Shown in pieces: positions 15,420 to 23,810 of a stretch of 64,000 bases of DNA (the stretch's first letter is position 1; each line of letters opens with the position of its first letter). The stretch is taken from assembly GCA_046706185.1 (NCBI GenBank), contig JBJKPR010000011.1:1-64000 (forward strand), given 5' to 3'. The position numbers and the translations under genes are program-made. The stretch comes from JAJZXY01 sp046706185 (GTDB lineage: Archaea; Thermoplasmatota; Thermoplasmata; Sysuiplasmatales; Sysuiplasmataceae). Under the pieces are notes generated by a model that saw only the letters and a list, made by a program, of their open reading frames with translations, ran no database searches and was not told where the DNA came from.

Positions 15420-16574
15420 TCAGAGCACCCCCCTGCTCGTGAGGACAAGTTCGGTGAGAAGTTCGCCTGTTGAGAAGCGCTCGAGACTGAAAGGCTTCAT
15501 CAGTTCATTCACCCTGCCTGTCGTTATGTATTCCGCGATGAACTTGCCCACGGCGGGCGCCATCATGAAGCCGTGGCCGCTGCTTCCTGCCGCGTTGATG
15601 AAGTTTGGGATCGAGGGGGCAGGGCCAAGAACAGGGGAGTTGTCGGGCGTCATATCATATGTTCCGGCCCATTGCCTTACAATCCTGACATTTTTCATGA
15701 ATGGAAGCAGCTTGATTATATCCCTCGCGTACTTCACCATGAAGCCGAGGCTCGCCCTGAGGTCGAAGCTCTCTGGTTCTGCTATGCTCGTATGGCCGAT
15801 GAATTCGCCCCGGAGCGACTGGTGTATTGTGATGCCGTACTTCAGGGAGACAAGCATCGGTTTCATGAAATGCTGCAGCGGCTCCGTTACGACAAGCTCC
15901 CGCCTCACAGGCTTTATGGGAAGCGATATGCCGAGGCCGCCCGCAATGTCGGGGGCATACGCAGCGGTTGCGTTTACCACATAGTCTGCCTGGAAAACGC
16001 CAGAGGGCGTCCGGAGGGATGCTGTTCCGTCCTTCCCGACTTCGACCCTGCTGACAGGAGTGTACTCGAATATCTTTCCCCCTTTTCTCCTGACTGAGAA
16101 TATCAGACCCGAGATCACAGCGTCGTGATGGAGTATGCCGTCGAGAGCATGGAAGTTGGCTCCCACCAGCCCCTGGCGGTTGATGCCTGGAACAAGCTCC
16201 CTTACCTCCTGAGGCTCAAGCCAGACAGATTTCACACCGTTTTCGTTCTGCATCTTCCTGTGCCTGCTGTATAGCTCCTGCTCCTCGTCCTCGAAGCAGG
16301 CGAACAGGTAGCCGTCCTGAGTGAACAGTATGTTGTATCCAAGTTCCCTCGAGAGCCCCTTCCATTCCCTCTCTGCCTCCACCATGAAACGTATCGTGTG
16401 CGGATTTGCGAACTGCGCCCTTATACCGCCGGCATTCCGGCTCGACTGCCCGCTCCCTATATAGTTCATCTCGAATACGGCGACCTTCCTAACACCGCTC
16501 ATGAGAAGCCTGTGGGCTGTCATCAGTCCGTAGATGCCTGCCCCGATGACTGCGACATCGAACCGTTCAGTCAT
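15420..16574 (-). CDS. DAO-family FAD oxidoreductase (sarcosine oxidase beta / HcnC-like)
   Basis: A 384-aa flavoprotein of the glycine/D-amino-acid oxidase fold. The Rossmann motif VIGAGIYGLMTAH is at the N-terminus, followed by SGQSSRNAGGIRAQF, a typical feature of sarcosine oxidase beta and HcnC subunits, and the C-terminal GSSGHGFMMAPAVG. It is the amine-oxidising subunit; the partner is the upstream alpha-like gene, whose stop overlaps this start in ATGA. Likely substrates are N-methylated or D-amino acids; opine-type compounds are also possible. Confidence 0.82.
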   Translation of the reverse strand: MTERFDVAVIGAGIYGLMTAHRLLMSGVRKVAVFEMNYIGSGQSSRNAGGIRAQFANPHTIRFMVEAEREWKGLSRELGYNILFTQDGYLFACFEDEEQELYSRHRKMQNENGVKSVWLEPQEVRELVPGINRQGLVGANFHALDGILHHDAVISGLIFSVRRKGGKIFEYTPVSRVEVGKDGTASLRTPSGVFQADYVVNATAAYAPDIAGGLGISLPIKPVRRELVVTEPLQHFMKPMLVSLKYGITIHQSLRGEFIGHTSIAEPESFDLRASLGFMVKYARDIIKLLPFMKNVRIVRQWAGTYDMTPDNSPVLGPAPSIPNFINAAGSSGHGFMMAPAVGKFIAEYITTGRVNELMKPFSLERFSTGELLTELVLTSRGVL

Positions 16575-18304
16575 TTCTTCTCCTCCTCGATCGGTATGTC
16601 GGTCAGGGCGAGGGCGCCGAGATAGACAGGTGCAACAGGAGGCCTGACGGTTGGCAGGTCGACCCCCTTTTCTGAAAGTGTCACGAATTCCTCATACACG
16701 TTCCTGTAGCACCTGGCACCCTGGCACGGCCCCATGAAGAGGCCGGAGAAACGCCTCATCCTGTTTATTGTGTCATACCCCTCGGAGAACAGCCTCCTCA
16801 TGTCGCCGACCGTAACATCGAGGCAGGGACACACGACTGCCTTCGGGTCATGCCCCCCGGCATCAGGGGTCATTTCGGCAGGTGGCTGACTGGCAGCAGT
16901 GTGGATGGATTGTGAAAGGGAACGTCTGGCGAGCATGCCTGAAGCTGCCGAAATGCTTTCTCCAGCTGCAAGGGCTGAGGCGACTGACTGGAGACTGTCC
17001 TGAAAGATGAGAGAGCCGCAGGCATAGATGCCCTGGGCACAGCCCATCGACTCGCTTGTCACGGGGACTGGGACGTGCGTATCAGTGCTTATTCTGCAGT
17101 TGAGCGAGAGCAGAATGGCCAGCTCGGCCCTGGGCTGTTTCCTGCCTGCCAGGACGACAGTGTCAGCGGCGAACTGCCTTCTGCCTCCTCCGTGTAGTGA
17201 AACCGAAAGCGTCTCCACAACAGATGTGCCGTAAGCCCTCCGGGGCCTTCCGGTAACTATCTCGGCAGCAGGGCCGAAGACTGATGAAAGCGCACTCCTG
17301 TATTCATCTCCTGCCTCGAAGCCGAGAACTATGTGAAGCGGCATGATGACCGCTGCCACCCTGGCAAGGTAGCTGGTCGACAGGGGCGTTTCGAGGTAGA
17401 GCAGGGGCATTTTCCTGCCCCTGGTGAGCCTTTGTGGCAGCGAGAGGAGAGTTCTTGATGTGATGACGCCCGGTATGTCGTTCTTCGGGAAGACAGGCTT
17501 TACCTCCTCAGAGCCGGTGCACAGGACTGTCGTTTTGGGCCTGATGATGACAATCTTTGCATATCCGCTCACCGCTGAAAACTCACCCCCTTCGAACGCG
17601 CCAAAAACGGTTGTGCTCTCAAGCAGTGTTGCGTTTCTTGCATGCAGCAGACTGTCCAGAGTTGTTGTCTCGGCGAGCCCGTAGCTGTCAGGCGGCAATC
17701 CTGCTGCCTTCAGGTCCAGGAGGAGCTGGCTAAGGTTCTCCTCGACAGCGTGTCTGGGGAGCGCGTCTACAAGCAGGACTGCACTTCCCTCTGGCAGGTC
17801 GAGTGCCATCAGAGCAGCGAGCCCTGCACGTCCTGCTCCTATCACAAGCACGTCGGGGGAGATGTTCTCAGAGCGTGAGAACTCAAGCTCACGGACAGAG
17901 CTCGCAACTGATTGTTCAGGGTCCAGCGGTCCGCCGTAATCGTTTATCCTCTTGACCCTTTCGAAGAAGAAATTCCTCGCGTATTCAGACCGTGTGAAAT
18001 TCCTGTAGTAGAAACCAGTCCCTGAAAAGCGCCCGATGTAGGAGAGAAGGCTCCTCCTCGTCTGCTGCGTCACCCTCATCCCCTCCGCAACCCTGACCCT
18101 GTACGCATTCACGTTAGCTATTCCGTCGACACAGACCCATGCTGAAGGCACTTCCTTGAATGGATGGTACTCATCCCTCCAGACGCGCAGGCGCATGCTC
18201 CTCGCGCCCGGCCTTATGCGGTTGGACTTCAGCGCCTCTGCAACGGTCATCCCCTCTTCTGCAGCGAGCTGCTTGCCGTTGTAACTGAAATGTATTCGTG
18301 CCAT
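16571..18304 (-). CDS. Sarcosine oxidase alpha / HcnAB-like flavoprotein fusion
   Basis: A 577-aa protein with three parts: a ferredoxin-like N-terminal domain (about 1-95), an FAD/NAD pyridine-nucleotide oxidoreductase domain starting at VLVIGAGRAGLAALM (about 150-460), and a BFD-like [2Fe-2S] domain at the C-terminus with CPCLDVTVGDM and CQGARC. In HcnA-type proteins the first domain binds [2Fe-2S], but here only a single Cys (AWVCVDG) remains, so that cluster is lost, as in sarcosine oxidase alpha. Start ATG 18304 gives the natural N-terminus MARIHFSYNG. Works with the downstream DAO-family subunit. Confidence 0.8.
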   Translation of the reverse strand: MARIHFSYNGKQLAAEEGMTVAEALKSNRIRPGARSMRLRVWRDEYHPFKEVPSAWVCVDGIANVNAYRVRVAEGMRVTQQTRRSLLSYIGRFSGTGFYYRNFTRSEYARNFFFERVKRINDYGGPLDPEQSVASSVRELEFSRSENISPDVLVIGAGRAGLAALMALDLPEGSAVLLVDALPRHAVEENLSQLLLDLKAAGLPPDSYGLAETTTLDSLLHARNATLLESTTVFGAFEGGEFSAVSGYAKIVIIRPKTTVLCTGSEEVKPVFPKNDIPGVITSRTLLSLPQRLTRGRKMPLLYLETPLSTSYLARVAAVIMPLHIVLGFEAGDEYRSALSSVFGPAAEIVTGRPRRAYGTSVVETLSVSLHGGGRRQFAADTVVLAGRKQPRAELAILLSLNCRISTDTHVPVPVTSESMGCAQGIYACGSLIFQDSLQSVASALAAGESISAASGMLARRSLSQSIHTAASQPPAEMTPDAGGHDPKAVVCPCLDVTVGDMRRLFSEGYDTINRMRRFSGLFMGPCQGARCYRNVYEEFVTLSEKGVDLPTVRPPVAPVYLGALALTDIPIEEEKK

Positions 18305-18588
18305 CTGATCATTACTTCTCGAATGTTGGCTTTTGCTCAGGCACCGACATGCCAATCAGCCTGGCCGCAGGCGCTGCGGAATCAGGTGCGAAATGGGCAG
18401 CTCCGTTCATACAAAATTGTTCAGGCAGAAGACAGGAAGAGAGTTTCCCTGCATATTGATTTATGACAGCCATCCAAAACACTGGATCGTGATTGATGGT
18501 TGCCATAGTTTAAACTTTCTGATGCGCCGACAGCAGCCAATCGCTTCCTGCATGAAAGAGATGGCATTCACGACAGGGCGGCTGGCTG
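18305..18588. other. Intergenic region upstream of the flavoprotein pair
   Basis: About 280 bases without a convincing gene. Minus strand AT-rich elements near 18457 (CATAAATCAATA) and 18513 (AGTTTAAACT) could be TATA boxes for the flavoprotein operon, leaving a leader of more than 100 bases. A 64-residue minus-strand frame here lacks a promoter at the right distance. Confidence 0.4.
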
Positions 18589-19236
18589 TCACAGCGGCTG
18601 GCTGAAAGGCGGTGAGAAAAGCACTGCCCTTGTCGGTGCGGCTTCCCTTCCTTCCAGCCTGAGAGGGAAGGCAGCAAGCGTGTACCTGCCTGGCTTAACT
18701 CCTCTGAAGCACAGACCCTCAATTATCGGTATGTTGTGTGAAAGCAGCGTATTGTGCACGGGTGCATCGTGAGATCCAAACGCCTCGACTGAAAGATAGT
18801 CTATGCCAACAACAGACACGCCCTTTTCAACCAGTTTTTCAGCAAGACTGCCCTCGAGATACACGAATTCCCTTGTGAACGGCCTGCCGTAAAGGGAGGA
18901 ATTGCGCGTCTTGAACAGAACACCCTCTCCCGCGCGGACCCTCCTTCCCCTGAGAACTTCGGCACCGACGGTTTTTCCCCTGCACTCAATCAGGTGAACG
19001 TTGACGAAAAAGTCTTCAAGCGGCAGCCGGTCGATTTTCATGCCGCCGTCTATGAAGTGGTACGGCGCATCCACGTGCGTCCCTGTATGAACTCCTTCCC
19101 TCAGCTCTGTCAGGTTCACAGCATCGCCGTTTGCCCTGCTCATCGCCCAGCTCACCTGGAAGGGGGGGTTGCCCTCGTATATCGGCATGCCCTCCTTCAG
19201 CGCCACTGACACATCCATAATCCTTCTCTTTGCCAT
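18589..19236 (-). CDS. Cyclase-family metal-dependent hydrolase
   Basis: A 215-aa protein of the cyclase/kynurenine formamidase family. The metal-binding signature GVHTGTHVDAPYHF is complete (HxGTHxDxPxH), with the later GIDYLSVEAFG and NTLLSHNIPIIEGL segments. Family members hydrolyse formamides or cyclic amides and esters. It starts five bases after the GH15 gene and is the last gene of a glucose dehydrogenase-GH15 operon, so lactone hydrolysis (for example gluconolactone) is a reasonable guess; there are no tryptophan-degradation genes nearby. Confidence 0.8.
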   Translation of the reverse strand: MAKRRIMDVSVALKEGMPIYEGNPPFQVSWAMSRANGDAVNLTELREGVHTGTHVDAPYHFIDGGMKIDRLPLEDFFVNVHLIECRGKTVGAEVLRGRRVRAGEGVLFKTRNSSLYGRPFTREFVYLEGSLAEKLVEKGVSVVGIDYLSVEAFGSHDAPVHNTLLSHNIPIIEGLCFRGVKPGRYTLAAFPLRLEGREAAPTRAVLFSPPFSQPL

Positions 19237-19240
19237 GAAA

Positions 19241-21205
19241 TCAGCTCCCGAGTTCTCCAGCCCTGGTGATGTAGCGGTCAACTGCGTCCACAAATGCTGC
19301 ATGGCTCCACGTCAGCGGGGAAACTGAAACAGGATTGCCGTTTCTCGGGTCAAGCTGCTCTGCGAGTATCCCGCTCTTGAGGGCATACTTCGCGCTCCAT
19401 TCAAGGAACTCGGCTGACTTTGAGAGCGACTTGCCGTCCTTTGCAGCTGAAGTGTACCAGTCTGCGAGCCACAGCGTGCATATGAACCATGGGTTACCCT
19501 GAACATCGGAGTTTGCAGAATCCCTCTGGTACCAGTCGCCTTCATACCTTGCAACGCCTCCCACATCACCCTTCACCCAGAGCTTATCCTTCACCGCATT
19601 CATTGTTGACACCACCATCGGGTCGTCAGCAGGAAAAACATCGAAGTAGAAGATGCCGGCGAGGCTTGCGTCGACAGCACTGTCCACCTTCCTTGGTTCT
19701 GCGCCTGAGAACTGGAGACCGCGCACGAACCTCTTTTCCGCCCTGCTGTACAGGTGCTGTACCATCGACTTCTTTATGTCCTCTGCCGAACGCGAATATT
19801 TCATCGCGTTTGCCTCCTCACCAAAGCACCTGCAGAAATTGGATGCGGCTACTAGCCCCGCATATACAGCGGAGCAGGTGAATGTCCATATCCCCCTCCT
19901 CTCCTCCCACAGGTCGTAGCTGTCAAGCGGCAAACCGGTTTCGCTGTCGACATAGCTGCACATGAAATCTGCCGCGTTTTTCACCAGCTTCCTGTACATA
20001 GGCTTCACAAATTCAACATCCCTGAACCGCCTGAAGTGGTTCCAGAGGGAGTGGAGAACGAGTCCTGTCTCATCCTCCTGTATCGGGAGCGAGGGTTTGC
20101 CGTCGAGCATCCACGGATGCCAGCTGCTTGCAAATGAGCCGTCCGGGTTGTATTTCTGAAGGAAGTAGCCCCTGCCGCTTATGAGTTCGTTACAGAGCTT
20201 GTAGAACCGGGACGCGGGCTCGTAGTAACCTGCATTGTCGAGCGCCATTGCCACGAGGGCACCGTCCCTGGGCCATATGTAACTGTAAGTATCCCTGTTG
20301 AACCTGAGAAGGTCTGTGTCGTTGCCTGCCATGATCCCGCCGTGCGAATCGACATTTGTCATGATCGAGAGGAGGCTTCTCCTGTAGAGACGCTGTATGC
20401 CTTCGCCGAGGATGCCGTAGTCCTTCTTCTCCTTGGTCGCCCAGAGCCTCCAGTAGGCGGCTGTCCTGTCGAGAAGCCTCTGCACTCCTCTCGACCTGAC
20501 GAGATTCTGCAGTTTGTCGACAGACTTGTAGTCCTCCCCGGCGGCCATGAAATAGAAACCTGTTCTCGCCTGTCCTGAGGGTATAATGAACGTAATGCCC
20601 ATCACAGAGTCCACGGAGCCTTCTGAGATTGCGTTGCCTGAAAGTATGCCGTCCTCCGCGTCCTTCCAGGTACCCTCCTTCCCTTCGAATTCCTTCAGAC
20701 CGCACGCAAACTGTGCAAACCTCTCCATCTCGTCACTTCCCCCATCCATGAGGAAGTAACGCCTGTCCTTGTAGTGTATGAGAGCAGTGAGTTCCGGGTC
20801 GTAGAAGGCTGTATCTCCTATGTCGTTGCCGTAGAGATGAAAATCATGATGGAAGAAAAGGCGGACCTCCGCATCCGGACCGGATATCCTCTGAACTGAT
20901 ATGCTCCTCAGAAACACATCGACGACAAAATCCACCGCGTCGCTGAAATGGATCTGTATTCCAAGCGAGTCGTTCCTGAGGGTAACGTCTGTGACAAGCG
21001 TGTCTTCGGCGTACCTGAGTTCCCTGTTCCAGCCCGGGGAATCTGTCCAGCTGAAAATGCCGTTGACCCAGACACCCACCCTGAACTCGTGGCCCACCGA
21101 GTGGTTCTCCCTTCCTATGTACGGATAGTAGATGTCCCTGATGACGTAGTTGCTGTCGAATGAGACGAGCAGCTTCTCGTTTCCCACAGGGAGGTCTCGC
21201 GGCAT
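19241..21205 (-). CDS. Glycoside hydrolase family 15 (glucoamylase or trehalase)
   Basis: A 654-aa GH15 enzyme. An N-terminal beta-sandwich domain (about 1-260) precedes the alpha/alpha-barrel. Signature segments are YSYIWPRDGALVAMAL, PIQEDETGLVLHSLW, and EQLDPRNGNPVSVSPLTWSHA; the Glu near residues 376 and 615 are the likely acid and base. No signal peptide is seen, so it acts inside the cell. Thermoplasma GH15 proteins include both glucoamylases and trehalases, so the substrate could be glycogen-type glucan or trehalose; either releases glucose for the dehydrogenase encoded four bases upstream. Confidence 0.9.
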   Translation of the reverse strand: MPRDLPVGNEKLLVSFDSNYVIRDIYYPYIGRENHSVGHEFRVGVWVNGIFSWTDSPGWNRELRYAEDTLVTDVTLRNDSLGIQIHFSDAVDFVVDVFLRSISVQRISGPDAEVRLFFHHDFHLYGNDIGDTAFYDPELTALIHYKDRRYFLMDGGSDEMERFAQFACGLKEFEGKEGTWKDAEDGILSGNAISEGSVDSVMGITFIIPSGQARTGFYFMAAGEDYKSVDKLQNLVRSRGVQRLLDRTAAYWRLWATKEKKDYGILGEGIQRLYRRSLLSIMTNVDSHGGIMAGNDTDLLRFNRDTYSYIWPRDGALVAMALDNAGYYEPASRFYKLCNELISGRGYFLQKYNPDGSFASSWHPWMLDGKPSLPIQEDETGLVLHSLWNHFRRFRDVEFVKPMYRKLVKNAADFMCSYVDSETGLPLDSYDLWEERRGIWTFTCSAVYAGLVAASNFCRCFGEEANAMKYSRSAEDIKKSMVQHLYSRAEKRFVRGLQFSGAEPRKVDSAVDASLAGIFYFDVFPADDPMVVSTMNAVKDKLWVKGDVGGVARYEGDWYQRDSANSDVQGNPWFICTLWLADWYTSAAKDGKSLSKSAEFLEWSAKYALKSGILAEQLDPRNGNPVSVSPLTWSHAAFVDAVDRYITRAGELGS

Positions 21206-21209
21206 GGTA

Positions 21210-22304
21210 TCACCTAGTCCAGTCGATTGTTACCTTGACAACATCTGCTCCCTTCTCACTGTAGGCGGCCGAGAAATCTTCGGGCGGAAACCTGTGAGTG
21301 ACCATTTGTCCAAGCACACCGGGATAAAGCTTCTCTATGGTTACCATGTCGTTGAGAGCGTCCCTGAAGTAGCTTATGTTAGCATTTACAATTCCGATCA
21401 CAAGCAGGTTTCTCAGCACAATGGAACGCATTATCTCCACAGCAGGCAGCTGATATACCTGAGAACCGCCGGGAATGCCCGTCAGTGCTATGACGCCGTT
21501 CGGGCCGAGCGAAGGTATAAGGTCCAGACCTATGGCAGGGTCGCCAGTCGCCTCGACAATCATATCAAACTGCCCTATTGACTCTGCGAATTCAGATATC
21601 GAAGTTGTCTGCGAGTCGATGTGGTCAATGCCTGCTGACTTGAGCAGCCCCGCCCTTTTCGTGTCGCTGCCGTGGCGGTCAGCGGCCCAGACCCTGAAGC
21701 CCCGCACCTTCGCCACAAGTGCCGCAAGCAGTCCAACTGGCCCGGTTCCCAGCACGAGAGCCTTCTTGCATGAAAGCCCCTCGCTGCAGTCCCATCCCCA
21801 CTCGACCCTCTTCTGCAGGTTAAGTGACTGCGTGACTGCCTTCTCCCCTATGGTCATTGGTTCGGTGAGGACAGCATAATCCCCTATCCCCTCCGGAACA
21901 GCAGCTATGTAATCCTTGCTTTCCACGACCGTCTCTGAATTGTAGCCGTTCAGCCCCTTGATGCCCCTTTCCAGATAGTTTCCGGTGAAGCACATGTCCG
22001 ACTGGCCGTGAAGGCAGCTCCAGCATTTGCCGCAGGACCTTCTCACAGTGGGAACGACTAGCTGTCCCTCCCTCAGGCTGCTGTTGCCTGGTTTCTCCAC
22101 GGTGCAGAGCGACTCGTGCCCTATTGTCAGCAGGTCTTCACCGGCCGGCGCCTGGCCGTAGTAAGCCGATATGATCTCCCTGTCTGTTCCGCAAATGCCT
22201 ACAAGTCGTGGTGACAGCGTCACGAGCGTACCATCACTGGAAGGTGCTTTCCTGTCTGAAATCATCACGCCCGGAACGCCCGGTTTTACAACAATTGCCT
22301 TCAT
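21210..22304 (-). CDS. Glucose 1-dehydrogenase, zinc-dependent MDR family
   Basis: A 364-aa medium-chain dehydrogenase that resembles the glucose dehydrogenases of Thermoplasma and Picrophilus. Catalytic zinc ligands are in GICGTD (Cys) and GHESL (His, Glu); the structural zinc site is CGKCWSCLHGQSDMC; the nucleotide-binding motif is GTGPVGLLAA. It oxidises glucose to gluconolactone with NAD(P), the first step of the non-phosphorylative Entner-Doudoroff pathway of these archaea. First gene of the operon with GH15 and the cyclase-family hydrolase. An AT-rich TATA-like element lies near 22340. Confidence 0.88.
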   Translation of the reverse strand: MKAIVVKPGVPGVMISDRKAPSSDGTLVTLSPRLVGICGTDREIISAYYGQAPAGEDLLTIGHESLCTVEKPGNSSLREGQLVVPTVRRSCGKCWSCLHGQSDMCFTGNYLERGIKGLNGYNSETVVESKDYIAAVPEGIGDYAVLTEPMTIGEKAVTQSLNLQKRVEWGWDCSEGLSCKKALVLGTGPVGLLAALVAKVRGFRVWAADRHGSDTKRAGLLKSAGIDHIDSQTTSISEFAESIGQFDMIVEATGDPAIGLDLIPSLGPNGVIALTGIPGGSQVYQLPAVEIMRSIVLRNLLVIGIVNANISYFRDALNDMVTIEKLYPGVLGQMVTHRFPPEDFSAAYSEKGADVVKVTIDWTR

Positions 22305-22340
22305 CCTGCTCTCTCATGCAGAAACAGACAGATTAGATAT

Positions 22341-23231
22341 TTATTGTGTTCCAGGTTCCCCGTCGGATGCCTGGTTTCCCTGTGAGGGAAATGCCGACTG
22401 AAGCGAAGCCAGCTCATCGCTGTCAAAGAGGCTTCCTCCCACCTCCGTATTCTCCATAACATGGTCAGGAGTTCGCGCGCGCGGGATCGGGAAAATGCAT
22501 TCACTTCTTGATACAAGGTAGGTAAGTGCCACCTGCGCGTTTGACCTCAGCCCGTGCTTGCCTGCGAGTGAGCCGAACACCGCCGGCGCTTTTCCATCCT
22601 CCCTGGAAAGCCTGCCGTGTCCGATCGGATAGTACGGAAGGAGTGCAATCCCTTCCCTTTCACAATGAGGAAGTATGTCATACTCCACCTGCCTGTGAGA
22701 CACGTTGTAGTGCATCTGAGTGGATGTGAGACGATACTTCTTGAGCGCCCTTTCAGCCTCGAGCATTGATTTGAAGGAGAAGTTGCTGATGCCAATGTGC
22801 CTGATCATTCCCCTGTCGACAAGCTCCTCCATTGCACCCATTGTCTCTTCAATCGGGACCCTGAAGTTAGGAAAATGGAGCTGGTAGAGGTCTATGTAGT
22901 CTGTCTTGAGGCGTTTCAGGCTCCTTGCGCACGAGCGTATAAGCTTCTCGCGCCTGAAATGCGTCGGAAACACCTTGGAGGCGATGAAGACAGATTCCCT
23001 GTCCCTCCCCTCCAGCGCCTTCGCGACTATTGGTTCGGAAGCGTATATCTCGGCGGTGTCGATCAGGTTTATGCCCCCGTCCAGACCTGTCTGGAGCGAT
23101 TCGAGTATCATGCCCTCGTTGAGCCGCTTCCTGAATACGGAGGCTGCGAATATCCATCCAAAGTCGTAGTATGTCCCCATACCGACGACAGACGCCCTGA
23201 ACCCAGTCTTCGCCAATTCACGGTATCTCAT
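22341..23231 (-). CDS. Aldo/keto reductase
   Basis: A 296-aa AKR of the TIM-barrel type. Catalytic tetrad regions are visible: NLIDTAEIYASE (Asp, Tyr), FIASKVFP (Lys) and LYQLHFPN (His); the NADPH-binding end is IFPIPRARTPDHVMEN. Substrate unknown. ATG 23231 is chosen over a TTG 12 bases upstream because a TATA box (CCTTATAGC, about 23255-23263) lies 28 bases ahead, giving a leaderless mRNA. The gene has its own promoter and ends 36 bases before the glucose dehydrogenase start. Confidence 0.88.
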   Translation of the reverse strand: MRYRELAKTGFRASVVGMGTYYDFGWIFAASVFRKRLNEGMILESLQTGLDGGINLIDTAEIYASEPIVAKALEGRDRESVFIASKVFPTHFRREKLIRSCARSLKRLKTDYIDLYQLHFPNFRVPIEETMGAMEELVDRGMIRHIGISNFSFKSMLEAERALKKYRLTSTQMHYNVSHRQVEYDILPHCEREGIALLPYYPIGHGRLSREDGKAPAVFGSLAGKHGLRSNAQVALTYLVSRSECIFPIPRARTPDHVMENTEVGGSLFDSDELASLQSAFPSQGNQASDGEPGTQ

Positions 23232-23313
23232 CACATGCACCAATAACCTGCAGCTATAAGGCTGAATGCGGCATGCACCGAGTGTTACTCACTCAGAAGT
23301 GAGGTGGGAATGT

Positions 23314-23439
23314 TCAGTAGGGGCCCCTTCGGTCCATGGCCTTCTTTCCGGACCGGTAGTATACCGCCCAGGCAAACCAAATGTTGAAAAGTATGCTTCC
23401 GAAAACAATCAGGGTGACAGCGAGCAGTTCTGGTTCCAA
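23314..23439 (-). CDS. Small single-pass membrane protein, 41 aa
   Basis: A TTG-started frame of 41 residues: LEPELLAVTLIVFGSILFNI begins a single hydrophobic helix (about 5-26) with two Trp, followed by a strongly basic tail (YYRSGKKAMDRRGPY). The positive-inside rule places the tail in the cytoplasm. A purine-rich GAGGGA lies about nine bases before the TTG, and an in-frame stop lies just upstream. The composition is what a real small membrane protein shows, unlike the other frames here. Function unknown. Confidence 0.5.
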   Translation of the reverse strand: MEPELLAVTLIVFGSILFNIWFAWAVYYRSGKKAMDRRGPY

Positions 23440-23663
23440 ACTCCATCCCTCTCAATATTGATAATGATGAAATACTTGGCTAATAGCCTTTCTATGCAGA
23501 GCCTCCGTACGCAGTGAAAGCCATGCTGGCATTCATTGAGCATTGCCCGGGACTGCTGACCTCAATCGCTCTTGCCAAAGTTCTCAGAATCGATTTCAAG
23601 CGATGTCAACATCGACAACAGACGAATAAACCGACTTACATTTACCGTGCTACTACGACACAA

Positions 23664-23672
23664 TCTATTTAT
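23664..23672 (+). promoter_or_regulatory. TATA box of the ilv operon
   Basis: CTATTTATA centred 30 bases before ATG 23699 of a short frame and 142 bases before the ilvB ATG. It implies an ilv transcript with a 5' region of about 115 bases. Confidence 0.55.
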
Positions 23673-23698
23673 AGAATTTCGATCACTGCGAGCGGACC

Positions 23699-23773
23699 AT
23701 GAAAACTGCGTGTGCCCCGGTGTTGAACGGAATCGGCCAGAGAGCCGTCAGGTCTATTTGTCAGTTGACCTGA
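23699..23773 (+). CDS. Possible 24-residue leader peptide upstream of ilvB
   Basis: ATG at 23699 sits at leaderless distance from the ilv TATA box. The frame encodes MKTACAPVLNGIGQRAVRSI plus CQLT and ends at TGA 23771. Six of 24 codons are Val, Leu or Ile (GTG, TTG, ATC, GTC, ATT, TTG). It ends 37 bases before ilvB. A leader peptide sensing branched amino acids is an inference; attenuation of this kind is not established in archaea. Confidence 0.35.
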   Translation: MKTACAPVLNGIGQRAVRSICQLT

Positions 23774-23810
23774 ACGGCCCGGCGCACACTTGCAGCTAAA
23801 GGGCATAAAC

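Noticed and set aside
18312..18506. Minus-strand frame of 64 residues upstream of the sarcosine-oxidase-like alpha gene
   Set aside because: The only AT-rich element is seven bases before its ATG, too close for a TATA box, and the composition is unlike neighbouring proteins.
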